Of a stretch of DNA of 64,000 bases, positions 8,822 to 18,845 are shown piece after piece. Within the stretch, counting starts at the first letter, position 1, and every line of letters starts with the position of its first letter. The stretch comes from JAKAGZ01 sp963748105. Lineage in GTDB: Bacteria; Bacteroidota; Ignavibacteria; Ignavibacteriales; Ignavibacteriaceae. A program made the translations under genes and the position numbers. Below the pieces are notes generated by a model, which had not been told where the DNA came from, ran no database searches, and saw only the letters and a list, made by a program, of their open reading frames with translations. The stretch spans positions 1-64,000 of the forward strand of contig CAVVHP010000010.1 of the NCBI GenBank assembly GCA_963748105.1. The letters run 5' to 3'.

Positions 8822-10259
8822 TGGACATCACCGTCAAGCCCGATCTCGAGGACGCGACCGGCGATCTGCTGATCCTGCCCGTCTACCAGGGCCGCAACTG
8901 GGGTCCGGGTGCCGCAGCTGTGGTCGCCGGGCTGGGCGGGTGGGTTGAGGCCTACCTGGATGGTGTGGACTTCAACGGCAAGATCGGGCAAACCGCATTC
9001 GTGCCCGGGACCGGCGGTTTCGGCAACGTCCTGTTTGCCGGGCTGGGCGAGGAGGCCGACGCCGATGTCCTTCGCAAGGTGGCGGGCATCGCGGGCCGTG
9101 CCGCGCAGCGGTACGAGAGTGTGGCGACAACGCTGAGCGCCTTGGAAATCGACGGCGCCGTCGAAGCCGTGGTGTACGGGTTCCTGCTCGGCCAGTACAA
9201 GTTCGTCAAGTACCTCTCCGATCCGAGTCCATCCCGGACGGCGACGCTCCTGCTGGTGGGTTCCGATCCCGGAGGCGAGTCGCCCACGCAACCGCGGTCG
9301 CCGCCGGGGTGACGCTGGCGCGGGATCTGATCAACGAGCCTGCGGGTGGCAAGAAACCCGAGGTTCTCGCCGGTATCGCGGCGGACATGGCAAACGCAGC
9401 GGGGATCGACATCACCATCTACGACCGTGATCAGATCGAGGAAGAGGGGTTTGGCGGGTTGCTGGCGGTCTCGCAGGGGGCCACCAACCCTCCGCGCATG
9501 GTTGTCATGCGCTACCGACCCGAGGGAGCATCCAAGACCCTGGCGTTGATCGGCAAGGGGATCGTCTTTGACAGCGGTGGTCTGTCGATAAAGCCGGCCT
9601 CGGGCATGGAGACGATGAAGACCGACATGTCGGGTGCCGCTGCGGTGTTCGGAGCGATGCAGGCGATCGCTTCGCTCGGGATCGAGGTCAACGTGCTCGG
9701 GGTGACACCGCTCACCGAGAACATGACCGGCGGAGCGGCCCAGCGGCCCGGTGACATCTTCACCGCACGCAACGGCAAGACCGTCGAGGTGCTCAATACC
9801 GATGCCGAAGGCCGGCTGGTTCTCGCCGACGGCCTATCACTAGCCGCCGAGTCCGAGCCGGATCTGATGATCGACGTTGCCACTCTGACCGGGGCGTGCT
9901 CGGTGGCACTCGGCAAGAAGGTGGCCGGTTTGTTTGGCTCCGACGACCAAACGGCCGAATCGGTCGTGGCCTCGGCCAGGCGCGCAGGGGAGCGGGTGTG
10001 GCGTCTGCCGCTCGAGAAGGAATACCGCTCCAAGCTCGACTCACCGATCGCCGACATCAAGAACATCGGCGACCGCTACGGCGGTGCGATCACGGCGGCT
10101 CTGTTTCTCGAGGAGTTCACCGGCGGGCTTCCCTGGGTGCACCTCGACATCGCCGGGCCGGCGCGGGCCGAATCGGACGATGGCTATGTCACCAAGGGGG
10201 GAACCGGTTTCGCCGTGGCCACCCTGGTGGCCGTCGCCGAGGACCTAGGAGAGCGGTGA
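8821..10259 (+). CDS. pepA: Leucyl aminopeptidase (M17), one frameshift
   Basis: A cytosolic zinc/manganese exopeptidase that releases N-terminal residues. The N-terminal macro-like domain covers residues 1-155. The catalytic domain includes LARDLINEPAG, GKGIVFDSGGLSIKP with metal-binding residues, MKTDMSGAAAVFGAMQ, and the signature NTDAEGRLVLADGL near 9797-9838. The C-terminus has HLDIAGPA and TGFAVATLV. Length of about 480 residues matches the family. One frame change lies near 9280. The ATG at 8821 overlaps the adenosyltransferase stop by one base. Confidence 0.95.
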
Positions 10260-10615
10260 AGATCGCCGTTGCGCCCGCGACGTCAGAACTGGTGAAATGC
10301 CGACACTATCAGTAGCTAGACGACCTAGGCCGATCGACCTATACCGATAGAGCCAGAATACCCTAGGTGGTCGTAGTCTCGCGAGACAGCGGCTTGCTCC
10401 TCGCCGCGAGACGTTCATGATCACAATGCTTCCCGTAATCATTGAGATATTTTCGGCAATCAGATGCAACTCCGAAGAGCCACTAGGGCCTTAAGTCCCA
10501 GCCGACAATGGGCTAACGGCCCACCACTGTGTGTAGTTCGATCCCTCAAGCCGGTTACCAAGCACGCCGATACGCAGCGTGTTCGCACAAACCGGCGACA
10601 AGAGGATCGAAGCTT
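10260..10615 (+). promoter_or_regulatory. Structured 5' leader before CAP-domain gene, possible riboswitch
   Basis: This 356-base gap holds no convincing gene. It contains several nested inverted repeats. ACGACC with TAGG near 10320-10329 pairs with CCTA and GGTCGT near 10362-10374. GTCTCGCGAGAC (10376-10387) is a perfect palindrome, and its left half can also pair with CGCGAGAC at 10405-10412. Nearest the gene, CGATCC (10539-10544) pairs with GGATCG (10604-10609), enclosing GCCGGTT (10550-10556) with AACCGGC (10590-10596), and inside that CACGC (10563-10567) with GCGTG (10577-10581). The outermost stem covers the likely ribosome-binding sequence AGAGGA (10601-10606) of the ATG at 10616. Actinobacterial cell-wall hydrolase genes often have riboswitch leaders, but I could not match this one confidently to a known class. 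Confidence 0.45.
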
Positions 10616-11271
10616 ATGGCTGCGCTGGCCAAGAGGATATTTACCGTTCTACTCACCGCAGGTCTGGCGTTCGCTATGGTCGTTGCCGGCGGCCTCCGCC
10701 GGGTCATACGAGAGCGAAGCGCTGACACTGCTCAACCAGGCCGGGCGGCGGCAGGGCTGGCAATCCGGTGACCATGAACGCAAACCTGAGCGACAATGCG
10801 CTGGCCTGGACACAGCACATGGAGGGCCGAGCAGCAACTGTCGCACAACCCGAACCTCTCTGCGGTTACCGGCGAATTGGGACAAGCTCGGCGAGAACGT
10901 CGGGGTGGGGACCAGCATTGCCTCGCTGCATGAGGCATTCATGCAGTCTCGGGAGCCACCGCGGCAACATACTCGGTGACTACGACAGCGTCGGCATCGC
11001 CGTTGTTGCGGAGACCCAGTCGAAGTTGTGGATCACCGTCGTGTTCATGAAGACCCTCAGTGCAGCGCCCGCCGGCGGCGAAGACCCTGAGCCCTACGCT
11101 GAGCTGCAATCGCCGTGTCGACCGGACAGCCGGCGGCCAACGAAGCCACCGATCCGACGCCCCCCGCAGGCCGCATGTCACCGCACCGGCAACACCGGCA
11201 GCTGCGATCGTGGTGCGGTGGGTGCGACCATGACCTTCCGGTCGAGAGGCGGGTATCTGACCGGCTCCTAG
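10616..11271 (+). CDS. Secreted CAP/SCP-domain protein, frameshifted
   Basis: A signal peptide (AKRIFTVLLTAGLAFAMVVAG) is followed by a CAP (cysteine-rich secretory/PR-1) domain spread over three frames: YESEALTLLNQAR-like start, LSDNALAWTQHME, then WDKLGENVGVG, SLHEAFMQS, HRGNILGDYDSVGIAVV and WITVVFMKTL. GENVG, the HRxNIL element and the terminal VVFM are the hallmark features of bacterial CAP proteins. Their biochemical role is unclear; several act at the cell surface or bind lipids. Frames change near 10690, 10835 and 10945. The stop at 11,271 is uncertain, since the domain proper ends near 11,062 and the rest may be out of frame. It sits behind an unusually structured leader. Confidence 0.72.
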
Positions 11272-13084
11272 GTCTGCGCCGACGTGGCCCGTCTGCCACG
11301 ATTGGTATAACCGCTGGTAGACGCCTCCATCCGGCGAGCAGTTCCTCGTGTGTTCCGTCTTGAACCAGTCCGCCTTTGTCGAACACGAGCACCCGGTCGG
11401 CGGCCGTTCCGCCGTCGACATGCGGTGAGCGATGGTGACAACAGTCCGCCCCGTGGTGAGCTCTCCGAGCGCCCGGTTGATGCGGACCTCGGTCGCAGGA
11501 TCGACCGCCGAAGTTGCTTCGTCGAGGACGAGCAGGTCCGGATCGGCTATGGCGGCCCGAACGAGGGTGACCAGCTGGCGTTCTCCTACCGAGAGCGCTC
11601 CGCCCCGCTCGCCGACCGGTGTGTCTATGCCCTCGGTCAGCTCGTCGAGCCAGTCTCCCAGCCCGAGCCGGTGGAACTCGGCGCCCATTCGGCGTTGCTG
11701 GCATCGGGATTGCCCATGCGCACGTTGTCGCCAATCGTGCCCCGGAACAGCATGCCCTCTTGCGGAACCATCACAACCCGGTCCCGCAACGAATCGAACC
11801 GGACGGTGCGTAGATCGGCGCCACCCACCTCGACCCATCCCTCACTCGGATCCATCAATCTGGTTAGCAGCTTGGCGAAGGTCGTCTTACCCGAGCCGGT
11901 TTCGCCGACCACGGCTACCCGGACTCCTGGGTGCGATGTCGATTGTGAGGTCTGCGAGGGCGGCCGGCCCGGTGGCGTCGGCGGCAATCTCCCCGACTCA
12001 TGGGATAGCGGAAGGTGACGCCGAAGAAGCTGGCGCCGACCGGTTCGTGGGGCAGCTCCACCCCGTCCGGTCCCGGGTCGGAGACGTCCGGGGCGATGTC
12101 GAGGATGTCGAGCACCCGGCGCCATCCCGCTACCGCAGTCTGGGCCTCGTTCACCGCCTCGCCGAGCATCTGCATCGGCTGGACGAACAGCTGGACGAGA
12201 AACAGGAAGGCAAGAACGGTCCCCACCGAGGTGAGATCGTGGACCGCCAGCACCGTCCCGACAACGAGTACTGCCGCCACGACCAAAGCTGAAAGGAGCT
12301 CGCCGACTCCTGAGAACGTGGCGGACAGCGAACCGGCGTAGACGGCTGAGGAGCGATGGTCCTCAATCGCCTCGCCGAGTCGTTCCCTGGTGCGCTCTTC
12401 GATTCCGTACGCCCGGATCACCGGTGCCCCTACCACCGTCTCGGCGAGCAGGGCCAGCATCCTGCCCACCTTCTCTCGCACGGTGAGGAAGGCCACCTCG
12501 AGCCTGGTCTGGAACCACCACATCGTGACCACGATCAACGGGATCAGGGCGATCACCACGAGACCGAGCAGCGGGGATAGCACCAGCATCACCACCAGCG
12601 CCAGCAACGCCTGCCCACTGTTGACAATCAGCATCAAACCTGCCCACTGCATGAACCGGCTTATCTGGTCGACGTCCGAGGTCACCCGCGCCACCAGGAC
12701 CCCGCGCTGTTCCGACGCCTGGTGCAGCATCGATAAGTCGTGGATGTGCCGGAACGCCCTGATACGCACCCCGGACAGGGCGGTCTCCGAGACCCGGGCC
12801 AGCCGGAGGTCCATCCACCCTGTGGCACCTGCGGTGATCAGCACCGCCACGAGCGCCACGCCGACCATTCGCACCACGAAGCCCATATCGACACCGCCGC
12901 TGAGAGGCCGCGGTCGATGATCTGCTGTATGGCGACCGGGACGATGACCCTGCCGGCAGTAGAGACGAGCGCGATGACAATGGTGCCGGCAGGCCGCGCC
13001 GCAGCTCGGGTGAGAGGCTGAGACCGCGCCGATGGTGTCGAGCGCCCCGGTGGCCCGGCCCGGCGTGTCGACGCCGACCGTCAT
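11270..13084 (-). CDS. Heterodimeric ABC exporter subunit B, frameshifted
   Basis: A membrane domain (six helices, e.g. FVVRMVGVALVAVLITAGA and LLALVVMLVLSPLLGLVVIAL) is fused to an ATPase domain of the ABCB multidrug/lipid exporter type. The ATPase has Walker A GETGSGKTT, a degenerate signature LSVGE in place of LSGGQ, intact Walker B with catalytic Glu (LLVLDEATS) and intact H-loop (TIAHRMS). With its partner this gives one working ATP site. ATG at 13,084 has a perfect GGAGGAGGG site and overlaps the partner's stop as ATGA. Frames change near 13,000, 11,960, 11,690 and 11,370. The C-terminal stop is unclear; about 11,270 is estimated. Substrate unknown. Confidence 0.86.
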
Positions 13085-14949
13085 GTGCCCTCCTCCTGCT
13101 CGTAGGCGTCGATCAGCTCGCGGTAGGACCGGCAATCGGCGGTACAGCTCATCGTGGGTGCCCCTGTCGATGGCCCGACCGTCTTCGATGTAGATGACCT
13201 CGTCGGCAAGGACGATGGAGGAGCGCCGGTAGGCGACGATGACGACGGTGGTGTCGAGTTCGGCGAGTCCCGCCAGGATCACTCCCTCGACGGAGGGGTC
13301 GACCGCCGAGGTGGCGTCGTCGAGGACCAGGAGCCGGGGACGGCGGACGATGGCGCGGGCGAGCGCAATGCGCTGCCGCTGGCCACCCGACAGGGATGCG
13401 CCTCGCTCGCCGACGAGTGTGTAGTACCCGTCGGGCAGCTCGGCGATGAAGCCGTCGGCCTGGGCCAGCCTGGCGGCGTCGATGACCTCGCTTCCGGGAT
13501 CGGCCTCCGCAGGCTGATGTTGTTGAAGACGGTGTCGTTGAACAGGAATGTCTCCTGAAAGACAAGCGTCACCGACCGGGCCAGCGTCGATCTGTCGAGG
13601 TCGAGCAAGCCGTGGCCGTCGAGGCGGATCTGCGCCGCGATCGGGATCGAACAGTCGCACCAGCAGGTGGGCAAACGTCGACTTCCCCGACCCGGTCGGC
13701 CCGACGAGCGCGACGGTCTTGCCGGGTGGGACGTCGAGCGTCACCGATTCAATCCCGCGGCGATCCTCGACTGCCATCTCCGCAGCGGACGTCCTTGTCG
13801 TCGCCGACAGGTCGGCGTACTCGGTCTCGGGATACAGGTAGCCGACCGTCTCGGCGCGGGCGCCGGCTCCACCAACGGCGGACGACGCCCGGGCGCCGTA
13901 AGACACGCTGCCTTTCTCGTTGAGGACGGCATCCACCCGGTCCATCCCGACAACGGCACGGGGTAAGTCACCCAGCAGCCAGCCGAACACGCGCATCGGC
14001 AACGCAACGAGCCGGAAGAGGTAGGCGAACGTGATGAGCGTGCCCGGAGTGAGGATTCCCTGGTCTACGCGCCAGGCGCCGACCCCGAGCACGGCGAGAA
14101 TCCCGATGTTGGGCAGAACCTCGATGATCGGGTCGAAGATCGGCGCGCAGGCTCCCCACCTCCACCATGCGGTCCCGCAGCGCATCGGACCGGGCCCCGA
14201 AACGGCCCACCTCGGCATCTTCACGACCGAGCGTCTTGACGACAAGGGCGGCGTCGAAGGACTCGTGGGCGATCTCGGCTACTTCGGCGCGCAAGCGTTG
14301 CGCCGTCGCCGCTACGGCCCGCATCTTCCGTTGGTAGAAGAAGTTGGCGATGAGGATCGCCGGGCCAACCAGGAACCCGATCAGCGCCAGGAAGGGATCG
14401 GTGAGGATGAGGAGGACGGCGGTGATGGCGAGCATGACTATCACGCCGAACGCCATTGGGAGTGGGGCGGCGACCCACGAGGAGGATTCCACGTCCTCGT
14501 TGACATTGGCGAGCAGCTGGCCGGTGGGGTGGCGGCGGTGCCACTCTATGGGGAGCTCGAGGTAGCGATCCGTGACTCTCGATGCGGTCGCGGGCCTGGA
14601 GCCGGTACTGAGCGTGATAGGCGCCGAGCCGGCGAAACGTGATCCCGATGCCGCGCGCCAACGCCACCCCGACAACGGCGAGCGCAGCACCGACGAGTGT
14701 CGAGGTGGCCACTTCGCCCGCCTTGACCGCGGGGAGCGGCACAGAGTCGGTCACCCATCCGACGACGTATGACGAGACGACCGTCATGATCGCGAAGAGC
14801 ACCGTGCCGAGACCGCCTACCGCGAACTCCTTGGTCGCCCGCCTTAGCTGGCGTGCGATCAACGTGCGTCCTTTGCCGAGCAGAGCGCGACATCGATCTG
14901 ATCCGCGATCAGGGGTGGAGGCTGCGGAGCTGTGGTCAACCAATACCAT
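13081..14949 (-). CDS. Heterodimeric ABC exporter subunit A, frameshifted
   Basis: The partner of the downstream exporter subunit. The transmembrane domain begins KEFAVGGLGTVLFAIMTVVS and includes AVGMDRV just before the ATPase. The ATPase has Walker A GPTGSGKST and a canonical signature LSGGQRQR, but Walker B is LLVLDDATS with Asp in place of the catalytic Glu, and the H-loop His is Tyr (VAYRRSS, codon at 13,230-13,232). This complements the subunit B defects exactly: canonical site from B Walker motifs plus A signature, degenerate site from the reverse. Start ATG at 14,949 follows the rhodanese-ThiF stop by one base. Frames change near 14,590, 14,160, 13,640 and 13,500. Confidence 0.87.
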
Positions 14950-14950
14950 G

Positions 14951-16080
14951 TCAGCAGTACTGCGCCTCTTCCCGGAGCGGTGGTGGCTCGTCGCCCCCAC
15001 ACGACTCGCATTCCGGGTTGCGAACCAGACGGACGGTGTGGGTCGTCTGGTCGAGGGCGTCGTAGGTGAGGAGTCTGCCCAGCAGCGGCTCGCCGATGCC
15101 CAGGATGAGCTTCAACACCTCAGCGGCTTGCATGGTCCCGATGATCCCCGGGAGGACCCCGAACACGCCAGCCTCTGCGCAACTCGGCGCGAGGTTGGGC
15201 GGTGGTGGTTCCGGGAAAACGCACCGGTAGCACGCAGTCTGATACGGAGCGAAGACGCCCACCTGACCCTCGAAGCGGAACACGGACCCGTGCACCACCG
15301 TGGAGCGGGTGTACATCGAGGCATCGTTGATGAGGTAGCGAGTGGCGAAGCTGTCGGTGCCGTCCACGATAATGTCGTAGCCGGAGAGGATGTCGATGGC
15401 GTTGTCGGCGGACAGACGGGTCACATGGGCCGTCACCGCTACCTCGGGATTGATGTCGTTCATCCGCCGTGCCCCGCTGACGGCCTTGGGCTGGCCCTCG
15501 TCGCCGGTGCCGTGGAGCACTTGTCGCTGCAGGTTCGACAGTTCGACCACGTCGTCGTCGACCAGGCCGAGCGTGCCGATGCCGGCGGCCGCCAGGTACA
15601 GGGCCGCGGGCGAGCCCAGCCCACCGGCTCCGATGATGACCACGCGAGCCTTGTTGAGTCGCTCCTGGCCGGCGATGCCGACCTGGGGGAGAGCGATGTG
15701 CCGGGCGTAGCGGTGCCGGGCGGCGTCGCTGAGGTCTGTGTCGGCCACCGTTGGCAACCCGAGACCCATCCAGCGCCTGATTCCCCCGGCGAGAGAGGCG
15801 ACGCGGCGATACCCGGCATCCTCGAGTTGGGCGGCCACGATGGCGGATCGCTCGCCGACCGCGCAATAGAGGACGATCGGGGTGTCGTGGTCCGGGACTG
15901 CGAACAATCTTGCCTTGGAGATCTGCCATCGGGATGTTGATCGCCCCGGGGAGCCGGCCGATAGCGAGCTCTCGTGGCTCCCGGATGTCAACAACGTTGA
16001 CAGCTTCGGGATCCAGTCTGGCGGCTCGATTTCTCTGATCCTGGCACGGGCGGCGATGAGGCGGTCAGGTAGTCGTCCAT
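14951..16080 (-). CDS. Rhodanese-ThiF/MoeB adenylyltransferase fusion, frameshifted
   Basis: An E1-like enzyme that adenylates the C-terminus of a ubiquitin-like sulfur carrier (MoaD/ThiS type). The ThiF/MoeB domain has the nucleotide loop GAGGLGSPAALYLAAAGIG, DDDVVELSNLQRQ, and two zinc CxxC pairs (CYRC and CESC). It is preceded by a rhodanese domain: VNVVDIREPRELAIGRLPGA, then the persulfide cysteine in YCAVGERS near 15,868. The usual MoeZ order is ThiF then rhodanese; here it is reversed. Start ATG at 16,080 (MDDYL). Frames change near 16,050, 15,990 and 15,905. It heads a tight operon with the ABC exporter genes, one base apart. Confidence 0.88.
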
Positions 16081-16122
16081 GGTCAGGTCACCGTAGCGTC
16101 GGAATGGGGGTGACGATGCCCG

Positions 16123-16877
16123 TCAGCTGGTGATTGCTCTCACAAGTTGCGGGAGGATGGTGCCTGCCATGCCGTCGAGCCGCAGCGATGCGACAGCGTC
16201 CAGATCGGTTGGCGAGTTGTTGATGATGACGAAGGCGCTACCCCGGGCGGCGACCTCGAGCGGGATGTACGCCGCCGGATAGACCGAGAGACTGGATCCG
16301 ATGGCGACCACCGCGTCGGCTTCCTCTGCCCATTCCTCAGCTTCACGCAGCTCCTTTGCGGGAGCACCTCACCGAAGAAGACGATCGTGGACTTGAGGAT
16401 GCCACCGCAAACGTCGCAATGAGGGTCGAGGTCGCCGTTGGCCCACCGTTCCTCTATCTCGGCAGGGTCGTACGCGGCACCGCATTGCACACAGGCGATC
16501 CCGTCGCTGTTGCCGTGCAACTCGGCGACGGCGTCCTGGGGGAGACCGGCTGCCTGGTGAAGGCCGTCGATGTTCTGGGTGACACAACCGACCAGCCGTC
16601 CCGCCTTCCACAGGTCGGTGACAGCGAAGTGGGCTGCGTTCGGTTGGGCGTTTCCGAACATCTTGGGAAAGCGCCTCTGCCACGCGCGGATCGTGCCGCT
16701 GGGGTCACGAATATAGCGATCGAGCTGGAAATCCTCGGGGGACAGCTTGGTCCAGATGCCGTCGGTGCCCCGAAATCGGGAAGACCGGACTCGGTGGAGA
16801 TTCCGGCGCCGGTGAAGCACCAGGATCCTCTTGGCGTCGAGCAGGAGGCGAGCTGCGTATGCGAGGTCCTGACTCAT
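16123..16877 (-). CDS. Sir2-family NAD-dependent protein deacylase, frameshifted
   Basis: Removes acyl groups from lysines using NAD+. The Rossmann part at the N-terminus is distorted by an indel in the GAGxS loop (near 16,810), followed by the FRG element. Clear motifs are TQNIDGLHQAAGL, the catalytic His in ELHGNSDG, two zinc CxxC pairs (CVQC and CDVC), and ILKSTIVFFGE. The C-terminal NAD loop has AIGSSLSVYPAA. Start ATG at 16,877 (MSQDLAYAARLL); no strong ribosome-binding site. Frames change near 16,810, 16,760 and 16,340. Length of about 250 residues matches bacterial sirtuins. No partner acyltransferase is nearby. Confidence 0.9.
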
Positions 16878-17007
16878 AACCCGATACGGTATCAGTCTCC
16901 GCTCCAAGAGGCCAAAGTGAGCAAGGCCCTCGGGGATGGCTCTACGCCACCGCCGGCCCAAACGAGCTTTCCCGAGCCCCCACGCCACGCTGCGACGTGA
17001 GCTGCGC

Positions 17008-17493
17008 TCACCTCCGCGCTTTACAGACCCAGTTGCCGGGACCGCCGTTCTCCAGCAGCCAGGCGCCGACGGCGATGTTTGCGATCGGGTCGAAGACATC
17101 GGCCCCGGCGAAACCCGCTTTGGCCGCCCGCTCCGGCCACAGGCTGGCCAGGTGCTGGAAGAGGCCGCTTGCGGTGCTGTGCGGGTTCTTGGCGATGGGG
17201 TCGCCGTGTGACTCGCAGCGGATGATGCGCAGTGCCCACTCGACACGGTCGGCAGGAAAATACCACTCGACTACCGGGCGCCAACGTTCGACATCCCAGG
17301 TGAATTCACCCGGATCGTGGTCGTAAGGCCCGTTGATGTCACGGAGGTCGGTGAGTCGTGCCGCCTGGGTTGCGGCGAGCTGAGCCGTCAGGTATGCCTC
17401 ACGAGCAACCCGCAGCTCCTGTGTTTCGATGGCGGAAGCGGGCGCGGCCGTTGTGGCCAATGCCATTACCGCCACCAGGACGGTTGTAATCAT
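17008..17493 (-). CDS. Secreted lysozyme-like lytic transglycosylase
   Basis: A 161-residue exported protein. An N-terminal signal peptide (TTVLVAVMALATTAAPASA) precedes a short helix-rich linker and a goose-type/SLT lysozyme-like domain: WALRIIRCESHGDP with the probable catalytic Glu, then NPHSTASGLFQHL, DVFDPIANIAVGAWLLENGG. It should cleave peptidoglycan glycan strands at the cell surface. The frame is intact. ATG at 17,493 is preceded by a purine-rich AAGAGA. The upstream 200 bases contain strong hairpins that would lie in its leader. Confidence 0.8.
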   Translation of the reverse strand: MITTVLVAVMALATTAAPASAIETQELRVAREAYLTAQLAATQAARLTDLRDINGPYDHDPGEFTWDVERWRPVVEWYFPADRVEWALRIIRCESHGDPIAKNPHSTASGLFQHLASLWPERAAKAGFAGADVFDPIANIAVGAWLLENGGPGNWVCKARR

Positions 17494-17725
17494 TCTCTTA
17501 CGTGTTGCATTTGTTGTTAGGGATCAGTTTCAGGGGGTTGGGCACACAATGCCCAACAGAAAAGCCCGACCAGAAAATCGCCGGGCGAAAGGCGGAGTCT
17601 AGGCCCGGTTCAGGGCTACGGGTGGCAATCGGCGCCGGTCGCCATATCCGGCGAGCCCGGGGTGCGATACCGAGCTCAGCAGTACCCTTGGGAGGTCGGA
17701 TCGTCGATCTCGAGAGGACGCCATC
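17494..17725. promoter_or_regulatory. Hairpin-rich divergent intergenic region
   Basis: This gap separates the transglycosylase (-) and hydrolase (+) genes. GTTGGGCA-CACAA-TGCCCAAC (17,537-17,557) is a perfect 8-bp stem with a 5-base loop. GCCCG (17,564-17,568) pairs with CGGGC (17,582-17,586). Read on the minus strand this second hairpin is followed by CTTTT, so it resembles an attenuator-type terminator in the transglycosylase leader. No small gene is convincing. Confidence 0.45.
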
Positions 17726-18647
17726 ATGACCAATGCCTCTAGCTTCACCTTCACGGATCAAGATGGATTCGAGATCTTCGTCCGGCGCTGGCAACCAGAC
17801 GGTGCTCCCCGGGCGATGCTGCAGATTGCACACGGGGCCGTCGAGCACAGCGGCCGCTACGGGCGCTTTGCCCGCTACCTCAATGAGCTGGGCTCGCCGT
17901 GTTTGCGCCGGATCACCGCGGTCACGGTGTAGACGGCGGGGACAATGGAACGGCCGGCAAAGCCGGTGCCGACGGCTGGAATGGCATTGTGAGGGATTTT
18001 GCCGAGTTGACCGCGTTGATGCGGGGCGAGTATCCGGATGCTCCTCTATTCGTGCTTGGCCACAGCATGGGCTCGATCGTCGGCCAGCAGGTCATGGAGC
18101 AGTATTCCGATGGGCTCGCCGGGGTGATCTTGACTGGATCGTGGGGCACCCTCGGCGATACCGACGAGATCATCGCAGGCGTCGAGCAGTCAATCGCAGC
18201 AGAGGGCAGGGACGCCCCCTCGATGCTGCTTGCACAGATGTTCGCGTGTCTTTCAATGACCCGTTCGACGGTTCAACCGGTTTCGAGTGGCTCTCCCGGG
18301 ACCAGGATGAGGTGCAGAAATATGTAGACGATCCGTGGTCGGGGTCCTTTGCGTTCAGCAACGGTTTCGTCCTTGATTTTTTCAACGCCATGGCCGACAT
18401 CTGGCGGCCCGAGCATGAGGCGCTGATTCCTACGTCTCTGCCGGTCCTGATCGCGTCAGGTGAGAAGGATCCGGCCGGCGGGTTCACGACCACTGCTCAG
18501 GTTCTGATCGATCGCTACCGCGCCCTCGGGCTCGAGGATCTCACCGTGAAGTTCTACCAGGACGCCCGGCACGAGATCCTCAACGAAGTCAATCGCGATG
18601 AGGTCCAGGCCGACCTCTACGAGTGGATGGCGGCACGGATCGGCTGA
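17726..18647 (+). CDS. Alpha/beta hydrolase (monoacylglycerol lipase-like), frameshifted
   Basis: A serine hydrolase of the lysophospholipase/monoacylglycerol lipase type. The N-terminus has FVRRWQPDG and QIAHGAVEHSGRY with the oxyanion region. The nucleophile elbow is GHSMGS near 18,058. The acid is in GEKDPAGG and the catalytic His in DARHEILNE near 18,570. Length of about 300 residues fits the family. ATG at 17,726 follows GAGAGGA. Frames change near 17,895 and 18,245. Natural substrate unknown; neighbours give no clue. Confidence 0.88.
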
Positions 18648-18654
18648 GCGATGT

Positions 18655-18845
18655 GCTCACGCCTGGATCGGTAGCCGGAACGCAACCGGGTGCTGCCTGC
18701 GAGATCAGCTGGTAGCAGCCGGGCCTGGATGGGGTTGAGCTGTGGGGTGTATCTGAGCCCTGGTTTGAGGCGAGCTCCCCGGGCGATATTGTGTTCGGTT
18801 CCCCGGCGAAGTATGTCCAAGGAGCCAGCCGGCTGACCGTCCGAG
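18655..18845 (-). pseudogene. Possible remnant or paralogue of the 19,259-19,689 gene
   Basis: No intact gene is seen between the hydrolase and the VOC gene. On the minus strand, 18,711-18,739 matches 19,293-19,321 at 27 of 29 bases, and both encode the same motif: LNPIQARLLPADL here, LNSIQVRLLPPDL there. Upstream residues of the second gene are not recognisable in this copy, so it is probably a degenerate fragment. Confidence 0.4.

Noticed and set aside
10525..10550. tRNA T-loop-like GTTCGATCC
   Set aside because: No matching T stem, acceptor or anticodon arm around it.
10480..10616. ydaO (cyclic-di-AMP) or GEMM (cyclic-di-GMP) riboswitch
   Set aside because: A CCGACA...GCTAAC fragment is suggestive, but the other conserved core segments of either class were not found. 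Kept only as an unassigned structured leader.
14639..15940. A 433-residue plus-strand open frame
   Set aside because: It is antisense to the rhodanese-ThiF gene, whose motifs are clear on the minus strand; high GC gives long shadow frames.
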